Below, in pieces: positions 14,601 through 22,357 of a stretch of 37,318 nucleotides of DNA. The position numbers were made by a program, and so were the translations under genes. How positions within the stretch are numbered: position 1 is the first letter of the stretch; each line of letters opens with the position of its first letter. Below the pieces are notes generated by a model that ran no database searches, had not been told where the DNA came from, and worked only from the letters and a program-made list of their open reading frames with translations. Source of the stretch: Candidatus Methylomirabilis sp. (GTDB taxonomy: Bacteria > Methylomirabilota > Methylomirabilia > Methylomirabilales > JACPAU01); assembly GCA_036000645.1 (NCBI GenBank), contig DASYVA010000034.1, forward strand, positions 1-37,318. The letters are read 5' to 3'.

Positions 14601-16056
14601 CGTGCACCCGGTCCCGGTGCAGGTGGGCCGAGCGGCGCCCCCGCCGCGTCGAGACCCCCTCGGAGAGCATCTCCAGGACCGCTTCGAAGTCGTCCCGGCT
14701 GAGGTCCCGGTACGCATAAGCCCGGCGCACCAGGGTCCATAGGTCTTCCTCCCCCACGTCGCCGCCGGCGGCGGTGGCCACGATCTGCTGGGCCAGGATG
14801 TCGAGAGGAGCACGGGGGAGGATCACCCGGTCGAGCTCGCCCGCCCGGAGGGCCCGGATGGCGGCCGCGCACTGCGTGAGCTCGTCGCGGGTGAGGGGGA
14901 AGAGGACCCCCTTCGGCATGGGGCCGGCGGCGGCGCCCGCCGCCGGCAGGTGGCCCGAACGCCCGACGCGCTGCAGGAGCGTGGAGAGGGCTCGGGGCGC
15001 CCCGAGGTGGCAGACCAGGTCCACCGTCCCGATGTCGATGCCGAGCTCGAGGGAGGCGGTGGCGACCACGACCGGGATCTCTCCCGCCTTCAGGCGCTGC
15101 TCGGCCTCGAGGCGGGTCCGCCGCGAGAGGCTGCCGTGGTGGGCAGCCACCTTCCCTTCGCCCAATCGGGTCGTGAGTTGGTGGGCCACCCGTTCCACCA
15201 GGCGACGGGTGTTGACGAAGACGAGCGTGGTCCGGTGCGCGCGGGTGAGGGCGGCGATCCGGTCGTAGATCTCGGCCCACATCTCGTGGGTCGCCACGGG
15301 GCCGAGCGGCTGGTCCGGCACCTGGACAGAGAGGTCGAGGGGCCGCCGGTGGCCCTCGTCCACGATGGCGCACCTGGGCGCACCGTCCGGGCCAAGCCGC
15401 CCGCTCCCGACGAGGAGGCGGGCGATCTCCTCGATGGGCCGCTGGGTGGCGCTCAGGCCGATCCGCTGGAGGGGCCGGCCGGCCAGCGCGTCGAGTCGCT
15501 CCAGGGAGAGTGCCAGGTGGGCGCCCCGCTTGTCGCCGGCTACGGCGTGGATCTCGTCCACGATCACGGTCCCGGCGGTGGCGAGCGACCGCCGGCCGCC
15601 CTCGGAGGTGAGGAGGATGTACAGCGACTCGGGCGTCGTAATCAGAATGTGCGGGGGCCGACGGGCCATCCGCTGGCGTTCGGCAGGCGGCGTGTCCCCG
15701 GTGCGGACCAGGACCCGGATCTCGGGGAGCTCGAGACCCTCTCCTGCTGCCAGGCGCTCGATGCCGGCGAGCGGCTCCTGCAGGTTCCTCTGGATATCGT
15801 TGCTCAGCGCCTTGAGGGGAGAAACGTAGACGACGCGGGTCCGGTCCTCGAGCGGTCCGGCGGCGGCCGCGCGCACCAGCCCGTCAATGGCCCAGAGGAA
15901 GGCCGCCAGGGTCTTCCCTGAGCCTGTCGGCGCGGCGATCAGCGTGTCCGCGCCGGCGGCGATGTGCGGCCAGCCGGAGGCCTGGGGCGCGGTGGGCGCG
16001 CCGAACCGCTCGCGGAACCAGCGCTCCACCAGGGGATGGAAACGGCGGTCGCTCAT
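11695..16056 (-). CDS. lhr: Lhr-family DEAD/DEAH ATP-dependent helicase
   Basis: This is a 1453-residue superfamily 2 helicase. I place the start at 16056 (MSDRRFHPLVERW), after a GGGGAAGG site; upstream in-frame codons look like non-coding sequence. Walker A APTGSGKT is at residues 42-49, followed by YVSPLKAL, TTPESLY, the DEIH box at 167-170 and LSATQRP. The second RecA domain contains ASLELGIDIG and QRVGRSGH. A long C-terminal region with winged-helix and Lhr-specific domains follows, matching the usual length of about 1500 residues. Lhr proteins translocate along single-stranded DNA and unwind RNA-DNA or DNA duplexes, probably in repair. The gene sits between two DinB genes in the same run. 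Confidence 0.92.
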   Translation of the reverse strand: MSDRRFHPLVERWFRERFGAPTAPQASGWPHIAAGADTLIAAPTGSGKTLAAFLWAIDGLVRAAAAGPLEDRTRVVYVSPLKALSNDIQRNLQEPLAGIERLAAGEGLELPEIRVLVRTGDTPPAERQRMARRPPHILITTPESLYILLTSEGGRRSLATAGTVIVDEIHAVAGDKRGAHLALSLERLDALAGRPLQRIGLSATQRPIEEIARLLVGSGRLGPDGAPRCAIVDEGHRRPLDLSVQVPDQPLGPVATHEMWAEIYDRIAALTRAHRTTLVFVNTRRLVERVAHQLTTRLGEGKVAAHHGSLSRRTRLEAEQRLKAGEIPVVVATASLELGIDIGTVDLVCHLGAPRALSTLLQRVGRSGHLPAAGAAAGPMPKGVLFPLTRDELTQCAAAIRALRAGELDRVILPRAPLDILAQQIVATAAGGDVGEEDLWTLVRRAYAYRDLSRDDFEAVLEMLSEGVSTRRGRRSAHLHRDRVHARLRGRRGARLAAITSGGAIPDTADYDVIEEPAGTFVGKVNEDFAVESLAGDIFLLGNRSWRIRRVEAGRVRVEDAQGAPPTIPFWLGEAPARTAELSAAVAALRRGVAARLPDAAAATAWLGAEAGLDGAGAGQVVAYVAETLAVLGAVPTEQVVVAERFFDEAGGMQLVLHAPFGGRITRAWGLLLRKRFCRTFDFELQAAATDDGIVLSLGEQHSFPLESIFAMVHPAALEEDLVQAALQAPMFGTRWRWNAARALALLRMNGGRRVPMPIQRMRAEDLLAAVFPAQVACQDNNPGPVEPPDHPLVKETIANCLHEAMDLEGLRALLAAIARGEIRTVAVDTPAPSPMSHEILHANPYAFLDDAPLEERRARAVALRRTDPDLARGVGALDGAAIAEVRAQAWPDVRDPHELHDVLLTLVLLPVTAAEGWRGLAEPLIRDGRATRASWALAEEEGSAHSEALVAAERLRAVQAALPGVRLEPAIAPPAPARGEPEVPDRADAVRLIIRGWMEHIGPTTGAALAARLGLSPADVELALLELEHQGTVLRGRFTPGVAADVLEWCDRRLLARIHRLTIGRLRREIEPVPAADLIRFFLRWQHVQPGTQLHGREGLLQVIGQLQGLELPAPCWERDVLPARIAHYNPADLEALCLSGEVAWARLRQQPALADSEEEPARDSGRRTGRRQAPTRSAPLAFVLRRDLPVFLDPGPAELASVEGLSAAARDVAGHLAGRGASFLADIARATGRLPAQVEGALWELVARGLVTGDGLAGLRALLRPEERRRLPHRRLRMVRGTMLRERLIPLGRWGLLHPVGTVPEPGPAREEREEAMARQVLQRYGVVFRELLTREGRAPAWRALLGIYRRLEATGEIRGGRFVAGFVGEQFALPEAVEALRGVRRVRDDGEVVIVSAADPLNLVGIITPGARLSPASGQVIAYRAGVPVEVGDLGAVRQRLRHQAPAPSA

Positions 16057-16126
16057 CGCGCCTTCCCCGTTCGGGGCCCGCAAGGGACCTGACATCGCGC
16101 AAGTTCCTCCCGTCGCCAGTTGACCG

Positions 16127-16591
16127 CTAGCCAGGGTCGAAGACGCGCTTGTCCTTGCCTGTGACCCTCGCGTGGGTCCCCCGGATGTATCGGATCTGGA
16201 ACCGGTGCCCCGACGTGTGCAGCGGGTGGTAGCTGAGAAGCTCACTCAGCCGCCGGGTGCGGCCCTGCCCGTAAGGGACCTGATGGATCAGGTCATTCCA
16301 GCGCAGGGGAGCGATGGCCTCCTGGTACGCCGCGGCGAGTTCCTCCAGGTCCTTCCTGATCTGAGGGAAGGGTGCATCGGGCCAGTGTCCTCGCCCCACG
16401 TCCACCCCCCGCACGATGCTGCCGCAGTAGCGTTCGTACCCCGCCAGGTGCCGCAGGATCCAGTTGATGTCGTTCGCCTGCGGCAGCGGCCGCCACCGGT
16501 ACTCCTCCTCAGCCAGCCCGGTGAGGTTCTTCCAGGTCTGGCTCCAGACAGACCGCTCCATCTCCAGCAGTAGCGCGATCTTCGGGTCCAC
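16127..16591 (-). CDS. DinB-family protein
   Basis: This 154-residue four-helix-bundle protein of the DinB superfamily starts at a GTG with a GGAGGGG site. The putative metal-binding histidines are in INWILRHLAGYER (about 43-55) and in YHPLHTSGHRFQI near residue 122-134. Members act as divalent-metal-dependent thiol transferases or hydrolases, often with unknown substrates. It lies 70 bases before the lhr gene and 29 bases after the DUF72 stop. Confidence 0.8.
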   Translation of the reverse strand: MDPKIALLLEMERSVWSQTWKNLTGLAEEEYRWRPLPQANDINWILRHLAGYERYCGSIVRGVDVGRGHWPDAPFPQIRKDLEELAAAYQEAIAPLRWNDLIHQVPYGQGRTRRLSELLSYHPLHTSGHRFQIRYIRGTHARVTGKDKRVFDPG

Positions 16592-16620
16592 CTCAACCCC
16601 TCCCTGCCGGTTCGGCCCAT

Positions 16621-17481
16621 TCAGCTCTCTACGGGGCCTGCGCCCTCCGCCAGCATCTTGAGCATCATGTGGGCGTTCTGGACCGCCTGCCCGCGGGCGT
16701 GGTTGTTGAAGAAGACGAAGGCCCGCCGCAGGGGGCTCTCCGCGCGGAGCTTCCGGATCCGCTCGGCGAACGGCCGCAGCTCCCCTTCGGTGTAGAGATA
16801 GTCATACCGCTCCTCGGCCCGCTCGTGCTTCCACCACTTCGCCGCGTTGCGCCCGTGGAAGCGGAGGTAGAGCATCCCGCTGAGCGGCCCGACCTCCTGG
16901 CGGATCGAGGAGGGGAACTTCGGCTCGTCAATGATCACCGAGGTCGCCCGGTGGCCCTCGAGCAGGCTCCGGGTCTCGGCGTGCCGGTGGCTCCAGGAGC
17001 GGTGCCGCAGTTCCACCGCCAGCGGGAAGTCGGCCAGGGCCTCGAGCAGCATCCCCAGGTGCTCCAGGTTCTGGACCGAGGCGTGGAACGACGGCGGGAA
17101 CTGGAGAAGGACCGCGCCCAGCTTGCCCGCCTCCGCCAGCGGCCCGAGTCCCGCCCGGAACTTGTCCAGGTCCGCCCGGGTGACCGCCTCCTCCTTCCCG
17201 GCGGCCTCGGCGTGCATCTTCGGATGCGTGAACTTCTGCCAGGCCTTCACGGCGAACGCGAAGCCCGGCGGCGTGATCCGGGCCCACCCCCTCGCCGTCG
17301 CGGGCGGAATCAGTCGGTAGAAGGAGACGTTGACCTCTACGGTGTTGAACAGGCGACCGGCGTAATACTCGAGCTCGCTCTTCGTCCCCGGCGGGTAGAC
17401 CACGCCGGTCCACCGGCCCTCGCCCGTCGGGTACGACCACCCCGACGTCCCGACCCTCACGATCTCGTCGCCCATCGGCAT
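16621..17481 (-). CDS. DUF72 (YecE-like) family protein
   Basis: This 286-residue protein has a TIM-barrel-like fold. Family signatures seen are VRVGTSGWSYP at the start, YAGRLFNTVEVNVSFYRL near residue 40-57, FAVKAWQKFTHPK, GAVLLQFPPSF, and YLRFHGRN followed by FVFFNNHARGQAVQNA near the C-terminus. The biochemical activity of DUF72 proteins is not established. ATG 17481 is chosen from a GGGGAAGAG site; ATG 17475 is an alternative. It lies 17 bases after the nitroreductase stop. Confidence 0.88.
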   Translation of the reverse strand: MPMGDEIVRVGTSGWSYPTGEGRWTGVVYPPGTKSELEYYAGRLFNTVEVNVSFYRLIPPATARGWARITPPGFAFAVKAWQKFTHPKMHAEAAGKEEAVTRADLDKFRAGLGPLAEAGKLGAVLLQFPPSFHASVQNLEHLGMLLEALADFPLAVELRHRSWSHRHAETRSLLEGHRATSVIIDEPKFPSSIRQEVGPLSGMLYLRFHGRNAAKWWKHERAEERYDYLYTEGELRPFAERIRKLRAESPLRRAFVFFNNHARGQAVQNAHMMLKMLAEGAGPVES

Positions 17482-17498
17482 CCGTTGCGGCTCTTCCC

Positions 17499-18209
17499 CT
17501 AAAACCGCTCCCGGTGGAGCTTCCGCTCGAGAGGGAAGCGGGGGGGCTTCGGGGGAAGGTCCTCCTGCGCGTACCCCACCGCCACGATCACGGGGATCGT
17601 CATCCGCCGGGGGATCCCGAGCAGGCGCTTGATCCGGACCTCGTCGAACCCCTCCATGGGGCAGGTGTCCAGGCCGGCCGCGGCCGCAGCGAGCATGAAG
17701 GTCTGGACGGCCAGCATCGTCTGTTTGACGGCATAAGCCCTGAGCCCGCCTCGGCTGACAGGCAGCGTGGGGGTGGGGGTGAAGAGCCGGCGGAGGGGCA
17801 GGAACAGGGCCCGCGCGAGCCCCAGCAGCCCCAGCGGCCCGAGGGCGAAGGCCGGCGGAACCGTCCGGCGGAGCTGCCGCTCGTAGCGCGCGCTGACCGC
17901 TCCCTCCGCCTTCCCCATGGCCAGCACCTCGTCCAGATGAGCGCGCCAGGCCTCCGGGTCGGCCACGAAGATCACGGTCGCCGGGGCCTCCCCCACCTGG
18001 CTCTGGCCCAGCGCCGCCTCCTGCAGCCCCGCCCGCCGCGCGGGCTCGGTGACCACCACGAAATGCCAGGGCTGCAGGTTGAATCCCGAAGGGGCGCGAT
18101 TGGCCAGGTCCAGGAGCTCCTCGAGGATTCCCGCCGGCAGCGGGTCGGGCTTGAAGCGGCGGACCGCGCGGCGCCGCAGGACCGCCTGGGGAAGCGGCAG
18201 GGCCGTCAT
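17499..18209 (-). CDS. nitroreductase-family FMN oxidoreductase
   Basis: This 236-residue enzyme carries the FMN-binding motif RRRAVRRFKPDPLP (11-24), NRAPSGFNLQPWHFVVV (about 37-53), and a C-terminal RRMTIPVIVAVGYA segment typical of NADH-dependent nitroreductases. Between them lies a hydrophobic, Pro-rich insertion (ALGPLGLLGLARALFLPLRRLF, about 120-141) that may touch a membrane or cover the active site. It should transfer hydride from NAD(P)H through FMN to quinones, nitro compounds or a dedicated metabolite. The gene starts 11 bases after the cytochrome gene ends. Confidence 0.85.
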   Translation of the reverse strand: MTALPLPQAVLRRRAVRRFKPDPLPAGILEELLDLANRAPSGFNLQPWHFVVVTEPARRAGLQEAALGQSQVGEAPATVIFVADPEAWRAHLDEVLAMGKAEGAVSARYERQLRRTVPPAFALGPLGLLGLARALFLPLRRLFTPTPTLPVSRGGLRAYAVKQTMLAVQTFMLAAAAAGLDTCPMEGFDEVRIKRLLGIPRRMTIPVIVAVGYAQEDLPPKPPRFPLERKLHRERF

Positions 18210-18220
18210 GGGGGCTCCGC

Positions 18221-19342
18221 TCAGAGCGTCACGAGAAACTCGGCGAGGGTCCGAAGCTCCTGCTCCGAGAGATGGCGGTACGCGGGCATCCGGGCGCCGG
18301 GGATCACCGCGGCCGGCTCCTTCAGGAAGCGGACGTGCCAGGCGACGTCACGCCCTCCGCTCCGCGTTCGGCCGGCGAGGTCCGGGGCCATCTGGCCGCC
18401 GACCCCCCGGACGGCATGGCAGCCCCCGCAGCCCTTCTCCCAGAAGAGGCGCTCGCCGGGGTGGGCCGCGGCTTCCCTCGCCCGCGGGGCGGCCGCAGAG
18501 GTCCCGGGGACCGGCGGGCCGGCCCCGGAGGCCGGACCGGAGCCGATCCGGGCCAGCAGTTCGCGGGCAGCCTGAACGGTCGGGTCATCGGGCGTCAGGG
18601 ATCCCGGTTCGGGCGCAGGCGCTCCAGCGAGGGGGGGCGGGGCGGCTGCCGGGCGGCGTTCCTGCAGGCTGCGTGCCTCCGCCATCATCTCCCGGACCCG
18701 GGCGGCATCCTCCGGTCCCGGGGCCACCTTGAGGAATTGCTCCCAGGTCCTGATGGCGCCGGCGCTATCCCCAAGGAGGGTGGCCTGGACTTGTGCCTTG
18801 TCCCAGAGGGCGTGGGCGCTTCGCGGGTCTCCCTTCAGCGCACGATCGAGCGAGCGCAGCGCCTCCTCCCCGTGGCCTCCGCGGAGGAGGATGGTCCCCA
18901 TGTGCATGAGGGCATCGGGGTTCTCCGGTTCCCGGCGGAGAACTTCTTGATACAGGGTGATCGCCTCGGCGAAGCGGCCCGTATCCAGGTAGAGGTGGGC
19001 CAGGGCCAGGCGGGTGGGGGTCTCGTGCGGGTTCAGCGCAAGGCGCGCCTTCAGGTCTGCGATTCGGGCCGAGGTGTCGGCGGATGGCCCGGCCCCCGCC
19101 TGGTCTCCGGGGTTGGCCGTCCGGGTCTCTTCAGGAACGGCTTCCTGCAGGCCGGGCGGAGGCCCGCCCGTCGGGCTGTTCCAACGGGTCACCAGAAGGC
19201 CGAGCCCGAACCCCACGAGGAGAAGCCCGAGGGCAAGTCCTCCCCAGGTGAGCCACGGGGGGATGCTCCCGGAGCCCGGCCCCCCCGCCCCTGGCACGAT
19301 CGCGGGGCGCCGGCTCGCCCGCTCCTTTCTCCCTCTCGCCAT
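18221..19342 (-). CDS. membrane-anchored TPR protein fused to a c-type cytochrome domain
   Basis: This is a 373-residue protein. The ATG at 19342 follows GGGGAAGGGGGAGGG; the open frame further upstream is antisense to the peptidase gene and is not coding. After a short basic cytosolic stretch comes one membrane helix (GGLALGLLLVGFGLGLLVT). About three TPR repeats follow at roughly 95-205 (LALAHLYLDTGRFAEAITLYQEVL is one, with LNPH and EPENPDA turns). A Pro/Ala linker leads to a cytochrome c domain with CGGCH at 305-309 and a probable axial Met352 in RMPAY. The heme domain would be periplasmic. The TPR part resembles cytochrome-maturation TPR proteins, so it may tether an electron-transfer partner. 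Confidence 0.85.
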   Translation of the reverse strand: MARGRKERASRRPAIVPGAGGPGSGSIPPWLTWGGLALGLLLVGFGLGLLVTRWNSPTGGPPPGLQEAVPEETRTANPGDQAGAGPSADTSARIADLKARLALNPHETPTRLALAHLYLDTGRFAEAITLYQEVLRREPENPDALMHMGTILLRGGHGEEALRSLDRALKGDPRSAHALWDKAQVQATLLGDSAGAIRTWEQFLKVAPGPEDAARVREMMAEARSLQERRPAAAPPPLAGAPAPEPGSLTPDDPTVQAARELLARIGSGPASGAGPPVPGTSAAAPRAREAAAHPGERLFWEKGCGGCHAVRGVGGQMAPDLAGRTRSGGRDVAWHVRFLKEPAAVIPGARMPAYRHLSEQELRTLAEFLVTL

Positions 19343-19380
19343 CCCTCCCCCTTCCCCACTCCAAGCGCAAAGACCCCGCG

Positions 19381-19409
19381 AGTATACACCGGCCCCCGAG
19401 GCCGGGCAA
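19381..19409 (-). promoter_or_regulatory. putative sigma70-type promoter of the minus-strand run
   Basis: On the minus strand TTGCCC (19409-19404), 17 bases and TATACT (19386-19381) fit a sigma70-type promoter with four of six -35 and five of six -10 matches. The transcript would start near 19374, giving a leader of about 30 bases with a strong ribosome binding site before ATG 19342. Confidence 0.6.
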
Positions 19410-19426
19410 CGCGGCCACTCCTGCCG

Positions 19427-19455
19427 TTGACACGTTCCCCGCTCTCGCCTAGCAT
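19427..19455 (+). promoter_or_regulatory. putative sigma70-type promoter of the plus-strand run
   Basis: A consensus TTGACA (19427-19432), exactly 17 bases and TAGCAT (19450-19455) form a plausible promoter. The predicted transcription start near 19462 is only 4-13 bases before the candidate ATGs of the M28 peptidase, so the mRNA would have almost no leader. Confidence 0.6.
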
Positions 19456-19465
19456 CGCCTGCGGG

Positions 19466-21334
19466 ATGCGGTGCATGCCTGTCACGTCCCGGATCGTCGC
19501 TCTCCTCGTCATCCTGCCCCTGGCCGGCTGCGCCGGCGGCAGCTCCCACCTGGCCGCCCACTGGTCGCCGGCGGCGGAGGCCCTCCTCGATCCCGCCGGC
19601 CTGCTGCGCCACGTGGAGGCGCTCGCCGCCCCGGCCATGGAGGGGCGGGCCTCGGGCACGCCCGGGGGGGAGCGGGCCGCCGCCTACATCGCCGCCGAGT
19701 TCGCTCGAGCCGGCTTGAGCCCCGCCGGGGAGGCCGGAGGCTATCTCCAACCCTTCGAGGTGGTGACGGGGATCCGCCCGGGTCCCGGCAACGCCCTCCT
19801 GTTCGACGGCCTGCCGGCTCCCCTCCCGGGACCGCCCGCCCTCGGCCGCGACTACGTCCCTCTCTCCTTTTCGGCCGAGGGGACCGTGGAGGGGGAAGTC
19901 CTCTTTGCCGGGTACGGGATCACGGCCCCCGAGCTCGGCTACGATGATTACGCCGGGCAGGATGCCACCGGCAAGGTCGTCCTGGTCATGAGCCACGAGC
20001 CGCGCGAGCGGGACGAGGCCGGCCCGTTCCGCCGCCCGGAGGCGTACCGCTACACGGAGCCCCGCACCAAGGTGATCAACGCCCGGGAGCACGGCGCCGC
20101 CGCCGTCCTGCTGGTCCGGGACCCGAACAACCACGGGGACGAGCCGGAGGAGCTGATCGGGCTGCGGGGCGCCTCCTCGTCCCGTTCGAGCCTGCTCGCC
20201 GTGAACATTACCGCGGCGCTCGCCGACCGCCTCCTGGGCGCTTCCGGGACGCGACTGGCCGACCTGCAGGCGGCCATTGACGCCGCCCTGGCCCCCCGAT
20301 CGTTCCCGCTGCCGGGAGTCCGCGCCCGCCTCGGCGTGGACCTCATCCGGGACAAGGGGCGGACGGCCAACGTGGTCGGTCTCCTGCGGGGCCGCGATCC
20401 CGCCCTCCGGGAGACGGCGGTCGTCCTGGGCGCCCACTACGATCACCTGGGCCGGGGGGGTGAAGCGTCGCTGGCCCCGTCGGCCTTCGGGGTGATCCAC
20501 CCGGGGGCGGATGACAACGCCTCCGGGACCGCCGTCGTGATCGGACTGGCCCGGGCCTTCGCCGCCGCCGGCGGCGCGGCACGGACTCTGATCTTCGCCG
20601 CCTTCGCCGGCGAGGAGATGGGCCTCCTTGGCTCCTCGTTCTACACCAAGCAGCCTCCCATCCCCCTGGAGCGGACGGTCGCCATGCTGAACCTGGACAT
20701 GGTCGGGCGGCTGCGCGATGGGAAGATTCTGGTCGCCGGCGTGGAGACGGCCGGGGAGTGGCCCGGGATCCTCCGGGCGGCGGCCCGGGGGCTTCCCCTC
20801 ACGCTGGTGATGCGCGGGGACGGCTACGGTCCCTCGGACCACACCGCCTTCGCGCTGCGCGAGCGGCCGGTCCTCTTCTTCTTCACCGGCCCGCACAGCG
20901 ACTACCACCGCCCGAGCGACACCCCCGAGAAGATCGACGCGGCGGGACTGCAGCAGGTGGCGACGCTGGTGTACCGGACGGCGGCCGCGCTGGCCGGCGA
21001 GCCCGCGGCTCCCGCTTTCGTCCGGGCGAGCGGCCGGCCCCCTGCCGCCGGGGACGGGCGGGGGTACGGCCCCTACTTCGGCTCGATCCCGGACTTCGGC
21101 GCGAGCGAGGTCGAGGGCGTGATGCTCGGCGGGGTGCGCCCCGGGAGCCCGGCGGAGCGCGCGGGGCTCCGGGCGGGAGACACCATCATCCGGTTTGCCG
21201 GGGTCCGAATCACAAACCTGGAGGACCTGGCCTATGCCCTGCGCGCGAAGCGGGCGGGGGACACGGTGCAGGTCATTTACCGGCGCGATGGCGAGGAGCG
21301 CGCGATCCGCGCCACCCTCGAGCGCCGGCAGTAG
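19466..21334 (+). CDS. M28-family aminopeptidase lipoprotein with PA and PDZ domains
   Basis: This protein is 622 residues from ATG 19466, or 619 from ATG 19475. It opens with a lipoprotein signal peptide and lipobox (LPLAGC). A protease-associated domain spans about 130-290 (EVLFAGYGITAPELGYDDYAG). The M28 catalytic domain follows, with zinc ligands in AHYDHLG, HPGADDNASGT, AGEEMGLLGS, LNLDMVG and a late GPHSDYH. A PDZ domain near the end contains GGVRPGSPAERAGLRAGD and GDTVQVIYRRDG. It is probably anchored in the periplasm and trims N-terminal residues from peptides. No Shine-Dalgarno sequence precedes either start, which agrees with the promoter lying only bases upstream. The next gene begins 19 bases after the stop. 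Confidence 0.9.
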   Translation: MRCMPVTSRIVALLVILPLAGCAGGSSHLAAHWSPAAEALLDPAGLLRHVEALAAPAMEGRASGTPGGERAAAYIAAEFARAGLSPAGEAGGYLQPFEVVTGIRPGPGNALLFDGLPAPLPGPPALGRDYVPLSFSAEGTVEGEVLFAGYGITAPELGYDDYAGQDATGKVVLVMSHEPRERDEAGPFRRPEAYRYTEPRTKVINAREHGAAAVLLVRDPNNHGDEPEELIGLRGASSSRSSLLAVNITAALADRLLGASGTRLADLQAAIDAALAPRSFPLPGVRARLGVDLIRDKGRTANVVGLLRGRDPALRETAVVLGAHYDHLGRGGEASLAPSAFGVIHPGADDNASGTAVVIGLARAFAAAGGAARTLIFAAFAGEEMGLLGSSFYTKQPPIPLERTVAMLNLDMVGRLRDGKILVAGVETAGEWPGILRAAARGLPLTLVMRGDGYGPSDHTAFALRERPVLFFFTGPHSDYHRPSDTPEKIDAAGLQQVATLVYRTAAALAGEPAAPAFVRASGRPPAAGDGRGYGPYFGSIPDFGASEVEGVMLGGVRPGSPAERAGLRAGDTIIRFAGVRITNLEDLAYALRAKRAGDTVQVIYRRDGEERAIRATLERRQ

Positions 21335-21353
21335 GAGGAGGTACGAACGCGCC

Positions 21354-22349
21354 ATGCGACACATCCGGAGCGTTGTGACGGTCGGCCTGTGCTTCCTGAT
21401 GGCCGGAGCCGCGTGGGCCGGCGGGTCGAGCTACGGCATCGCGCCGGGCGCCCGGCCGAACCTCAAGGGGCAGGTGGCCGAGTGGCCGGTCCCCACCCCC
21501 GAGTTCGCGCGCGATCCGGCCCCCGGGCCGGACGGCAGTATCTACATCGCCGTGATGCACGGGAACAAGATCGCGCGGTTCGACCCCCGCGCGAAGACCT
21601 TCAAGGAGTGGGATCTGCCGGAGGGGGCCAGGCCCCACGGCCTCCTCGTGGATCCGCGCGGCCAGGTCTATTACACGGGCAACGGCAACGGCACCATCGG
21701 CCAGCTCGACCCGGTCACGGGCAAGGTCGTCGAGCACAAGGCCCCCTCGGGCGGCGGCCCCCATACGCTCGTCCTCGACGGTGGGAGCATCATCTGGTTC
21801 ACGGTGCAGGGCGGCAACCGGATCGGCCGGCTGGACACGCGGACCGGGGCGATCACCGAGTTCAAGACGGCGGGCAGCCCCTACGGGATCGCGCTCGACA
21901 AGGCGGGCAACGTCTGGTTCTGCCTGATCAGCGCGGGGAAGCTCGGGAAGCTCGACCCGAAGACCGGCACGATCACGGAGCTCGTGCTGGAGCGGGGCTC
22001 CCAGCCGCGCCGGATGGCCGTCGCTCCGGACGGCTCGCTCTGGGTCACCCTCTACGGCAAGGGCTCGCTGCTCCGCGTGGATCCCGCCGCCGGCAAGGTG
22101 GTCAAGGAGTACCCGCTCCCGGCAGGCCCTGACGGGGGCCCCTACGCCGTCACCGTGGACGGGGCCGGGTTCGTGTGGGCCAATGAGATTGCCACCGATA
22201 CGGTCGTTCGGCTCGACCCGAGAACGGAGCAGATCCGGGTCGTCCCGCTCCCCTCGAAACGGGTGGGCATCCGGAAGATGATCGTGGACGCCGAGGGGCG
22301 GCTCTGGTACATGGGCAGCCACAACGGGCGCCTCGGCGTCATCGAGTAG
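21354..22349 (+). CDS. secreted virginiamycin-B-lyase-like beta-propeller
   Basis: This 331-residue protein has a signal peptide (VVTVGLCFLMAGAAWA) and seven-bladed Vgb/streptogramin-lyase-type repeats. Typical cores are HGLLVDPRGQVYYTGNGNGT, IIWFTVQGGNRIGRLD and GNVWFCLISAGKLGKLD, each about 42 residues. The family includes virginiamycin B lyases and many periplasmic propellers of unknown role. Antibiotic inactivation should not be assumed here. The AGGAGGAGG site abuts the peptidase stop codon. It is the second gene of the plus-strand run and distantly resembles the propeller fused to the TRAP permease. Confidence 0.85.
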   Translation: MRHIRSVVTVGLCFLMAGAAWAGGSSYGIAPGARPNLKGQVAEWPVPTPEFARDPAPGPDGSIYIAVMHGNKIARFDPRAKTFKEWDLPEGARPHGLLVDPRGQVYYTGNGNGTIGQLDPVTGKVVEHKAPSGGGPHTLVLDGGSIIWFTVQGGNRIGRLDTRTGAITEFKTAGSPYGIALDKAGNVWFCLISAGKLGKLDPKTGTITELVLERGSQPRRMAVAPDGSLWVTLYGKGSLLRVDPAAGKVVKEYPLPAGPDGGPYAVTVDGAGFVWANEIATDTVVRLDPRTEQIRVVPLPSKRVGIRKMIVDAEGRLWYMGSHNGRLGVIE

Positions 22350-22357
22350 GGAGGCCC

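Noticed and set aside
11518-14742. A 1074-codon open frame on the plus strand opposite lhr
   Set aside because: It is low-complexity in Arg, Gly and Pro, has no ribosome binding site and lies antisense to clear helicase motifs. Long antisense frames are expected at this GC content.
19343-21364. N-terminal extension of the cytochrome gene to 1047 codons
   Set aside because: The upstream part is antisense to the M28 peptidase, while ATG 19342 has a strong ribosome binding site, a promoter at the right distance and a membrane anchor.
21354-22349. Antibiotic-inactivating virginiamycin B lyase
   Set aside because: The propeller fold matches, but it is secreted and sits in an envelope cassette. 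The family is broad, so a resistance role is not supported.
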